From SZUA-430 sp031413635 (GTDB taxonomy: Bacteria > Pseudomonadota > Alphaproteobacteria > Micropepsales > Micropepsaceae), in contig JANOFM010000170.1 in NCBI GenBank assembly GCA_031413635.1, forward strand, positions 1 to 20,482: a stretch of DNA of 20,482 nt, written 5' to 3'. Both the position numbers and the translations under genes were made by a program. How positions within the stretch are numbered: position 1 is the stretch's first letter; each line of letters starts with the position of its first letter. The notes beneath the pieces are model-generated. The model saw nothing but the letters and a program-made list of their open reading frames with translations. It had not been told where the DNA came from and did not search any database. Positions 14,774 to 20,482 of this stretch are shown here, piece after piece.

Positions 14774-15343
14774 ATGGGTCGGTCATATGCCGTTGGCCTT
14801 TCCTTCTGTTTGGCCGCCACGTTGGCCGCTTGCGATCAGGGGCCGAAGGCGCCCGCCTCCACCGCCGCGGGTCCGAATTGCGCCGCCGGGATCGAGCGCG
14901 CGGTTTCGTTCACGTCGGCGCAAGCCAAGGACCGGTTGATCGTGGAGGCTTTGGGCCCCGACTGCACCAATCCGGCAATGGCGACGCGGCTCTACGATCC
15001 GGCCGGGCGTTTGGTGTTTTCCAATATGACGAGCGGCAAGTGGTTGATGAGCGGCGAGCTGTTTCCGCAAGCGAGCGGCACGGCGCAAGGTGTCGCCGAA
15101 AATCTGATCGACATTGGTCCGCCCGGTGCGATGCAGCTGCCGGAATGGCGCGACGGCGCAGCCGAGCCTCCCGCACCTGAGTATGGGGCGTTCAAGATTC
15201 TCGTGCCGCAGCCGGCCTATGAACGCCTGCGCCGCTTGGGGATGCCGACGATGATCCTGCGTGGCGGCGCGGAGAGCGGGACGGTCCACATCTACGACCG
15301 CGAGAACGGCACGGCGGTGGCGATCGCGCAGTACGCGGTTTAG
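14774..15343 (+). CDS. Putative lipoprotein of unknown function
   Basis: 189 residues. A lipoprotein signal peptide with lipobox LAAC places the lipidated cysteine at 20, followed by DQGPKAPAS linker. The rest is a compact domain of about 160 residues with LYDPAGRLVFSNMTSGKW, LIDIGPPGAMQLPEWRDG and FKILVPQPAYERLRR, suggesting a beta-rich periplasmic protein; an additional cysteine pair (CAAG, DCTN) may form a disulfide. Family not recognised. ATG 14774 has GGGAG upstream. Its TAG stop overlaps the stop of the convergent fucosidase gene (TTAG, 15340-15343). Confidence 0.8.
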   Translation: MGRSYAVGLSFCLAATLAACDQGPKAPASTAAGPNCAAGIERAVSFTSAQAKDRLIVEALGPDCTNPAMATRLYDPAGRLVFSNMTSGKWLMSGELFPQASGTAQGVAENLIDIGPPGAMQLPEWRDGAAEPPAPEYGAFKILVPQPAYERLRRLGMPTMILRGGAESGTVHIYDRENGTAVAIAQYAV

Positions 15344-16482
15344 CCAAGCGTTCGCCCAAGTTCGATCAGCGGCGCGCTTTGTTCGGGCGGGATCGTGGCG
15401 TCGGCCATGGGTCCGACGTTGATCAGCAGGTTGCCGCCTTTGCTTGTGACGTCGCGGTGCATGGCGACGAGTTCGGCGCCGCTCATGTAATCCGACAGCA
15501 GTTCTTCGCGGTTGTAGCCGAAGGCGAGGCCCAAGCCGCGGCAGGATTCCCACTTCTTGTTCTTTGGGATTGCACCCAAGCCATATTCGACGGTGCGGAA
15601 ATCGCAATGCGGCGGGGCGGGGCTTTCCTGCGGGCCGCTCGATGCGGCGATGCGGGCCTTCATCATCTCGTTGAACGATTTGCGCGCGGCGGGCTCGCGT
15701 AGGCTTGTGAAGAAGGCGTCGTCCGCAAACCAGCGATCGTTGAGTGCGCCGTCGGGGACGGCGGCGTAGTAGTCGGTGAAGAGTTGCGGCACGTCGGCCT
15801 TCGACGGCCAGGCGATGTCGTTCCACAGGACGCTGGGCTTGTAGCGGGCGATCAACTCGCGCAGCTGTGCCGCGGCATAGTCCGTGTACTGACGTTCCGT
15901 GGGCACGCAGGCGAACATGTCGCCGAGATTGGCGATGGGCTCGGGCCGCGCCGTCCAATCGAGGCCGCCGGAATAATAAAGGCCAAAGCGCATGCCGCGG
16001 GCACGCACGGCGGCGGCAAGCTCGCCGACGAAATCGCGCTTGGTGTTCCAGCCGGGGCGCCAAGGGTTCTCAACTTGCGTCGGCCACAAGCAATATCCGT
16101 CGTGGTGTTTCGTTACGAAGACGACGTAGCGCGCGCCGGCCTGATTGAAGAGGTCGGCCCAGACGCCGGCATCGAAGTTGCGCGCCGCTTCGTCGAAAGC
16201 GGGACGGAAGTCGGCGTAGGGGCGGTCGCCGTAGTTCGCCTTGTGGTGGAGCGCGGTGGCGCTGCCGGGCAGGCGCGCCGCGTTTTCGTACCACTCGGCA
16301 TAGGGAAGATATTTGTTCGCGTCGTCGTAGTTTTCGCGCATCAATTCGTGGATCGCACGCCCGCGCGGCGCGAAGGCAGGCACCGCGTACATGCCCCAAT
16401 GGATGAAGATGCCGAAGCCCGCATCGGCGAACCAGGCGGGGCAGGGGCGGGTGGCGAAGGCGTCGAAACTGTCGACTGGCAT
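15340..16482 (-). CDS. GH29 alpha-L-fucosidase
   Basis: 380 residues from ATG 16482, which overlaps the stop of the preceding GGT gene (TGATG). The open frame extends 71 codons upstream but that part is an arginine-rich shadow of the GGT gene. GH29 motifs: FGIFIHWGMYAVPAF (23-37), YVVFVTKHHDGYCLW (119-133), LYYSGGLDW (168-176), YKPSVLWNDIAWP (214-226) with Asp222 as the expected nucleophile, and GGNLLINVGP near the C-terminus. Retaining hydrolase removing alpha-L-fucose. There is no signal peptide, so it should act in the cytoplasm on imported fucosides, and no C-terminal carbohydrate-binding domain. No fucose pathway gene is adjacent. Confidence 0.92.
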   Translation of the reverse strand: MPVDSFDAFATRPCPAWFADAGFGIFIHWGMYAVPAFAPRGRAIHELMRENYDDANKYLPYAEWYENAARLPGSATALHHKANYGDRPYADFRPAFDEAARNFDAGVWADLFNQAGARYVVFVTKHHDGYCLWPTQVENPWRPGWNTKRDFVGELAAAVRARGMRFGLYYSGGLDWTARPEPIANLGDMFACVPTERQYTDYAAAQLRELIARYKPSVLWNDIAWPSKADVPQLFTDYYAAVPDGALNDRWFADDAFFTSLREPAARKSFNEMMKARIAASSGPQESPAPPHCDFRTVEYGLGAIPKNKKWESCRGLGLAFGYNREELLSDYMSGAELVAMHRDVTSKGGNLLINVGPMADATIPPEQSAPLIELGRTLG

Positions 16483-18233
16483 CAATACCCCATCGCCGCG
16501 CCGTCCTTGCGCATTTCGCTCGCGCCCCAGTACACGCCCGTTTCGGGATCGCGCATGATCGCTTGGTAGCCGCCGTAACCGCCGTCGCCTTTGGTGATTT
16601 TGTGGCCGCGGCGGGTCAGTTCGGCGCGGACCCCGGCTGCGATGCCGGTTTCCAGTTCGAGATCGCCCGCGCCGCCCGCGTCCTTGCGCGTCCAATCTTC
16701 CGAGCCGCCGTGGTGAAAGCGGGCGGCGTCGCCGGCCTCTTGGATGTTCAAGCCGAAGTCGATCATGTTGACGACGATTTGGACGTGGCCTTGCGGCTGC
16801 ATGTCGCCGCCCATGAGGCCGAAGGACATGAACGGTTTGCCGTCCTTCATCACGAAGGCGGGGATGATCGTCTGATAGGGGCGCTTGCCCGGCGCGTAGA
16901 CGTTGGCGTGGGCGGGGTCGAGGGCGAAGAGTTCGCCGCGATCCTGAAACATAAAGCCCAAACCGTCGGCGACCAGGCCCGAGCCCATGCCGCGATAGTT
17001 CGATTGAATCAGGGACACCATCATGCCGTCCTTATCGGCGGTTGTGAGATAGGTCGTGTCGCCTTGGCGCAGTTTGACGTCGCCGGGCGCGATGTTCGGG
17101 TTCACGCGGGTCATGTCGATCAGCGCGCGGCGCTTGGCGGCGTAGTCGCCGGAGATCAATTGCGCGATGGGGGCGTTGTAGGTTGCCGGGTCGGCGTAGA
17201 ATTTCGCCAGGTCTTCGAAGGCGACGCGCTTGGCCTCGACCATAAGGTGAAGCGCGTCGGCGGAACCGCGGCCCATTTTCTTGAGGTCGTAGGCTTCGAG
17301 CATCTTGAGCATCTGAAGTGCGGCGACGCCCTGGGTGTTCGGCGGCAGTTCGAAGATGTCGTAGCCGCGATAGTTCACGCCTACTGGCTCGACCCAGTCG
17401 CCCTTGTGCGCGGCGAGATCCTCGTAACGCAGATCGCCGCCGATGCGTTTGAAATAGGCGTCGATGGTTTTGGCGATGGCGCCTTTATAATAGGCGTCGC
17501 GGCCGCCCTCGGCGAGCAAGTCGTAGGTGCGGGCGAGGTCGGGGTTCTTGAAGATTTGGCCGTGGGCGGGCGGCTTGCCGTCGATCAGATAGGTCGCTTT
17601 GGCGTTGGCGATTTCTTCGATGTCCTTGGCCTGGCGCTCGAAGCCTCTGAAGTTGCGGCCCCAGTAGAATGCGATGAGTTGGGACACGGGAAAGCCCTCG
17701 CGGGCGTAGTTCGTTGCGGGTGCCAGCACTTGATCCATCGGCAATTTGCCGAAGCGTTGGTGCAGGGCGAACCAGCCGTCGACGGCGCCGGGCACGGTAA
17801 CGGTCAGGGAGCCGTGCGAGGGCAGCGTCTTGCGGTCGCCGAGTTTCTTCTTCAGATCGGCAAGCGTGCGGCTCATCGGCGAACGGCCGGAGCCGTTGTA
17901 GCCGTAGAGTTTCTTCGTCTTGGGATCCCAGACGATGGCGAACAGGTCGCCGCCGATGCCGCAGCCGACGGGTTCCATCAGGCCGAGCGCGGCGTTGGCT
18001 GCGATTGCCGCGTCGATGGCGCTGCCGCCCCTCTTTAAAATGTCGACGGCGATTTGGGTCGCGAGCGGCTGGGCGGTCGCCGCCATGCCGTGTTGGGCGA
18101 CGACGGGGGCGCGGGTGGCGAACGGGGCCCCGGTGTAGCGGTCGCCACCGCCAGGGGCGGCCGTGAGTGCGTCGTCGGCGAGTGCGGCGGTGGTCATAAT
18201 CACGAATCCTGCGATGGTTGCGGCAAGGCGCAT
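16482..18233 (-). CDS. Gamma-glutamyltransferase family Ntn-hydrolase, periplasmic
   Basis: 583 residues with a signal peptide (about 1-19, TTAALA before DDAL). The large-subunit half includes GGSAIDAAIAANAALGLMEP (69-88) and GIGGDLFAIVW; the autoprocessing site is GDTTYLTTADKDG, where Thr393 would be the new N-terminal nucleophile of the small subunit; then SLIQSNYRGMGSG and GLMGGDMQPQGHVQIV. The 'SLIQSNY' and 'GGDMQPQGH' words resemble the YwrD/HpxW-like branch rather than classical E. coli Ggt, so the substrate may be a gamma-glutamyl compound, glutathione or another amide. GGGGA upstream of ATG 18233. Lies between the Rap1a-like gene and the fucosidase in one operon. Confidence 0.92.
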   Translation of the reverse strand: MRLAATIAGFVIMTTAALADDALTAAPGGGDRYTGAPFATRAPVVAQHGMAATAQPLATQIAVDILKRGGSAIDAAIAANAALGLMEPVGCGIGGDLFAIVWDPKTKKLYGYNGSGRSPMSRTLADLKKKLGDRKTLPSHGSLTVTVPGAVDGWFALHQRFGKLPMDQVLAPATNYAREGFPVSQLIAFYWGRNFRGFERQAKDIEEIANAKATYLIDGKPPAHGQIFKNPDLARTYDLLAEGGRDAYYKGAIAKTIDAYFKRIGGDLRYEDLAAHKGDWVEPVGVNYRGYDIFELPPNTQGVAALQMLKMLEAYDLKKMGRGSADALHLMVEAKRVAFEDLAKFYADPATYNAPIAQLISGDYAAKRRALIDMTRVNPNIAPGDVKLRQGDTTYLTTADKDGMMVSLIQSNYRGMGSGLVADGLGFMFQDRGELFALDPAHANVYAPGKRPYQTIIPAFVMKDGKPFMSFGLMGGDMQPQGHVQIVVNMIDFGLNIQEAGDAARFHHGGSEDWTRKDAGGAGDLELETGIAAGVRAELTRRGHKITKGDGGYGGYQAIMRDPETGVYWGASEMRKDGAAMGY

Positions 18234-18258
18234 ATTATGTCCCCAGTGTGTCGTGGTT

Positions 18259-18678
18259 TCAGCGCGGCGCCGTCTGCTTCGGGCAGGGGAAATCGCGTTC
18301 GAGCGTTTTTTGCGCGAGCGTCGCGCCCGGGCCGTCGAGCGCGGCCGGGTTGGATTGGCCGTAGTTGACGAGCCGTCCCGCCATCTCGCGATAGGACAGG
18401 AAGTCGGGCATGCGCACGCAGGCTTCCTTCGACGAATAGGGCAAGCCCTTGAGCATGGCTTCTTGGCGCGCGCTTTCGCGCGACACCAGGGAGACGAAAA
18501 AACCTTGGAGAAAGTTCCGGCACGGGTGCGGGGCGCGGGATGCGTTGTTGTCCTGGCCGCCGTCGGCCGTCATATAGTCGCGGCAGGCGTTGACGAGATC
18601 GCGGCCGGTTTGAATCTCGGCCGCTTGAGCGGTTGTCACCAGACACAACGCGGCGCAAGCGACGATTAAGAAGCGCAT
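18259..18678 (-). CDS. Rap1a/Tai-like secreted protein
   Basis: 139 residues from ATG 18678 (AAGGA eight bases upstream); the frame is open further but MRFLIVACAALCLVTTAQAA is a clear signal peptide. The mature part has the family pattern TGRDLVNAC, a second cysteine in HPCRNFLQGFFVSL, a third in EAC-x-RMPDFLSYREMAGRLVNYG, and the ending LAQKTLERDFPCPK: Cys32, 53, 87 and 132, probably two disulfides. Named for Serratia Rap1a, an immunity protein against a type VI secretion effector, but most relatives have no known role, and no effector or T6SS gene is in the window. First gene of the operon with GGT and GH29, 25 bases before GGT. Confidence 0.75.
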   Translation of the reverse strand: MRFLIVACAALCLVTTAQAAEIQTGRDLVNACRDYMTADGGQDNNASRAPHPCRNFLQGFFVSLVSRESARQEAMLKGLPYSSKEACVRMPDFLSYREMAGRLVNYGQSNPAALDGPGATLAQKTLERDFPCPKQTAPR

Positions 18679-18774
18679 CGAACACATCCTTCTTGAGCCA
18701 TGCCCCCATATGGTCGCCAGGGTAGGGCGTGATATGGCTTTGGACAACCGCCAAGTGCGGCCCGAGGAACCGCC

Positions 18775-19401
18775 ATGCTTGATGCCATCATTCGCCCGCA
18801 TATCGACAAACCGCTAGCCATCGTGGCGGCGCGGGCGGTCGCCTTGGGCATCTCGGCCGATGTTGCGACTGTCGTGGGCTTTGCGTTGGGGATGGTGGCG
18901 GCGGCTTTGATCGCCTCGCAGCTTTATTGGGCGGGGCTCGGGTTGTTGCTGCTCAGCCGGTTCATGGATGGGTTGGACGGCGCCATTGCCCGGAAGACGA
19001 GGCCGACGGATGTGGGCGGGTATTTGGATATCACACTCGATTTCATTTTTTATGCAGCGGTGGTGTTCGCGTTCGCACTGGCGGACCCGGCGCGCAACGC
19101 ATTGGCGGCGGCGTTCCTGACCACGAGTTTCATGGCACCGGCGGCGACGTTCCTCGCCTATGCGATCTTCGCGGCCAAACACAACATCACGACCGAAATT
19201 CGCGGGGCGAAGTCGCTTTATTATCTCGGCGGCTTGACGGAGGGGTTCGAGACGATCTTTGCACTGTGCTTGATGTGCGCGTTCCCCGATTGGTTTGCCG
19301 TGATCGCGGTTATCTATGGATTGATGTGCTGGATCACGGCGGGCACGCGCATCGCCGCCGCGGTGGCGACGTTCGGGGCGCTGGACGAGAAGCGGCCATG
19401 A
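18775..19401 (+). CDS. CDP-alcohol phosphatidyltransferase family protein
   Basis: 208 residues, about six transmembrane helices. The catalytic motif is complete: Asp65-x2-Asp68-Gly69-x2-Ala72-Arg73-x7-Gly81-x3-Asp85-x3-Asp89 (MDGLDGAIAR then GGYLDITLD). Such enzymes swap CMP of a CDP-linked lipid for an alcohol (glycerol phosphate, serine, inositol, choline); the acceptor cannot be told here. The IIRPHIDKPL start and length resemble stand-alone bacterial members that are not PgsA or PssA. GAGGAA precedes ATG 18775. Divergent from the Rap1a-like gene (96-base gap); the stop overlaps the next start (ATGA). Confidence 0.92.
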   Translation: MLDAIIRPHIDKPLAIVAARAVALGISADVATVVGFALGMVAAALIASQLYWAGLGLLLLSRFMDGLDGAIARKTRPTDVGGYLDITLDFIFYAAVVFAFALADPARNALAAAFLTTSFMAPAATFLAYAIFAAKHNITTEIRGAKSLYYLGGLTEGFETIFALCLMCAFPDWFAVIAVIYGLMCWITAGTRIAAAVATFGALDEKRP

Positions 19402-20482
19402 CTGGCGATCTTACTCCCGGGCAATCGGCAATTGTCGATGCCATCGGCCGCATTTGCAACAAATACGACGACGCGTTTTGGCTTGCTTGCGACAACGATC
19501 ATCGCTTTCCGGAAGAGTTCGTGCGCGACATCGCGGCGGGGGGCTATTTGGGCATCGCAATGCCCGAGGTGCATGGCGGGGCGGGGTTCGGCGTTACCGA
19601 AGCGGCGTTGATGATGCACCGCATCGCCTCGTCGGGGGCGGGCATGGCCGGGGTGTCCGCCGTGCATGTCAATATTTTCGGACCGCATCCCGTGGCCGTG
19701 TTCGGGACTGAGGCGCAGAAGGCGCGCATTCTGCCGCCGCTGATCGCGGGCCAGACGCGCTGCTGCTTCGGCGTGACGGAGCCCGATGCGGGGCTCGACA
19801 CGGCGAGCTTGAAGACGCGCGCAGTGCGGTCGGGCAACCAGTGGCTCGTCAATGGGCGCAAGATGTGGACGACGACGGCGCAGTCGGCGACGCACATCTT
19901 GTTGCTCGCGCGCACCTCGCCGAAAGGAAAAAAGCAGACGGATGGGCTGAGCCTGTTCTACACGGCGCTCGACCGCACGCATGTCGAAGTGCGCGAGATC
20001 GCCAAGATGGGGCGCCACGCGATCGACACCAATATGCTGTTCATCGACAATTTGCCCGTGCCGGCCGACGACCTTGTCGGCGAAGAGGGCAAAGGGTTTG
20101 ACTATCTGCTGCACGCTTTCAATCCGGAACGCATCTTGATTGCGGCGGAAGCGATCGGCATCGGGCAAGATGCGTTGCGGCGCGCCACGAATTATGCGCG
20201 CGAGCGCGTGGTCTTCGGGCGGCCGATCGGACAGAACCAAGCGATCCAGCATCCTCTCGCGCGCTCGTGGGCCGAGCTTGAGGCGGCCTGGCTGATGGTG
20301 TTGAAGGCGGCTTCGCTCTATGACGCGGGAAAGCCGTGCGGCATCGAGGCGAACGCCGCGAAATATCTCGCCGCCGAGGCCGCCTTCAAAGCGTGCGAGA
20401 CGGCGGTGATGACGCATGGCGGCATGGGCTATGCGCGCGAGTTTCACGTCGAGCGTCTGTTCCGCGAAGTTCTGATCGCCCG
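19398..20482 (+). CDS. Acyl-CoA dehydrogenase, 3' end outside the window
   Basis: 361 codons are visible from ATG 19398, which overlaps the stop of the phosphatidyltransferase gene. N-terminal helical domain (FPEEFVRDIAAGGYLGIAMPE, HGGAGFGVTEAALM), the middle beta domain with the FAD-binding CFGVTEPDAGLDTASLKT (about 116-133) and WLVNGRKMWTTTAQ, and the C-terminal helical domain with RVVFGRPIGQNQAIQHPLA and HGGMGYAREFHVERLFRE. Oxidises acyl-CoA to enoyl-CoA with FAD; the exact chain type cannot be set. The CCF before GVTEP is unusual next to the common (A/C)-(F/L)-T-EP form but leaves the FAD site intact. Confidence 0.95.
   Translation, partial: MTGDLTPGQSAIVDAIGRICNKYDDAFWLACDNDHRFPEEFVRDIAAGGYLGIAMPEVHGGAGFGVTEAALMMHRIASSGAGMAGVSAVHVNIFGPHPVAVFGTEAQKARILPPLIAGQTRCCFGVTEPDAGLDTASLKTRAVRSGNQWLVNGRKMWTTTAQSATHILLLARTSPKGKKQTDGLSLFYTALDRTHVEVREIAKMGRHAIDTNMLFIDNLPVPADDLVGEEGKGFDYLLHAFNPERILIAAEAIGIGQDALRRATNYARERVVFGRPIGQNQAIQHPLARSWAELEAAWLMVLKAASLYDAGKPCGIEANAAKYLAAEAAFKACETAVMTHGGMGYAREFHVERLFREVLIA

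Noticed and set aside
16483..16695. 71-codon N-terminal extension of the fucosidase frame
   Set aside because: Arginine-rich translation overlapping the GGT 3' end in another frame; the GH29 fold starts right after ATG 16482, which overlaps the GGT stop.
16563..18038. Plus-strand open frame of 491 codons opposite the GGT gene
   Set aside because: Entirely within the GGT gene on the other strand, no recognisable domain; high-GC shadow.
18259..18678. Rap1a-like gene as evidence for a type VI secretion effector-immunity pair
   Set aside because: No effector, amidase or T6SS component is adjacent; the family is broad and mostly unrelated to immunity.

Overview
The window looks like chromosomal DNA of a GC-rich alphaproteobacterium. 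The basis is the ordered core block rpsF-rpsR-rplI-dnaB-alr-mlaE-mlaF ... radA-cvpA-purF-SDR, all on the minus strand, an order I associate with Rhodospirillales-like and related alphaproteobacteria, and the alphaproteobacterial character of the proteins (Fe-S type PurF, extended bL9, DUF2167 and DUF2867 proteins). No rRNA, tRNA, CRISPR array, transposase or integrase was recognised.

Layout. (1) 1-1347, plus strand: the 3' end of a GFA-family gene, a short piece that reads like the C-terminus of the GTPase Der with no Der gene attached, and a DUF2167 membrane protein. (2) 1359-6166, minus strand: a tightly packed run radA > cvpA > purF > SDR > DUF2867, with overlapping or near-abutting starts and stops in the last four genes. 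(3) 6167-8400: an accessory insertion separating radA from mlaF. It holds a large inverted repeat, a two-gene YeeE/YedE-type sulfur transporter, a small secreted protein, a two-helix membrane protein with its own terminator, and an orphan gene. Its right part (7551-8400) is bracketed by a 50-bp direct repeat, which is a second copy of the 3' end of mlaF. (4) 8401-12610, minus: dnaB, alr, mlaE and mlaF; the last three genes abut stop-to-start. (5) 12816-14660, minus: the rpsF-rpsR-rplI ribosomal operon with a candidate promoter, a long leader and a strong terminator. All three proteins carry low-complexity extensions; bS18 has a 62-residue N-terminal arm that is two-thirds glycine. (6) 14774-18678: a lipoprotein gene (plus) facing a minus-strand operon of a Rap1a/Tai-like secreted protein, a gamma-glutamyltransferase-family enzyme and a GH29 alpha-L-fucosidase. 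(7) 18775-20482, plus: a CDP-alcohol phosphatidyltransferase overlapping the start of an acyl-CoA dehydrogenase that runs off the window.

How it works together: the core block is housekeeping (translation, replication, cell-wall D-alanine supply, envelope lipid transport, recombination, purine synthesis). The accessory parts look like sulfur uptake, periplasmic glutathione or gamma-glutamyl processing with fucoside breakdown, and lipid metabolism. The least ordinary signals are the displaced gene 3' ends (mlaF tail at 7501, der-like tail near 170-240), which suggest insertions at the ends of conserved genes, and the glycine-rich bS18 next to a repetitive bS6 tail.
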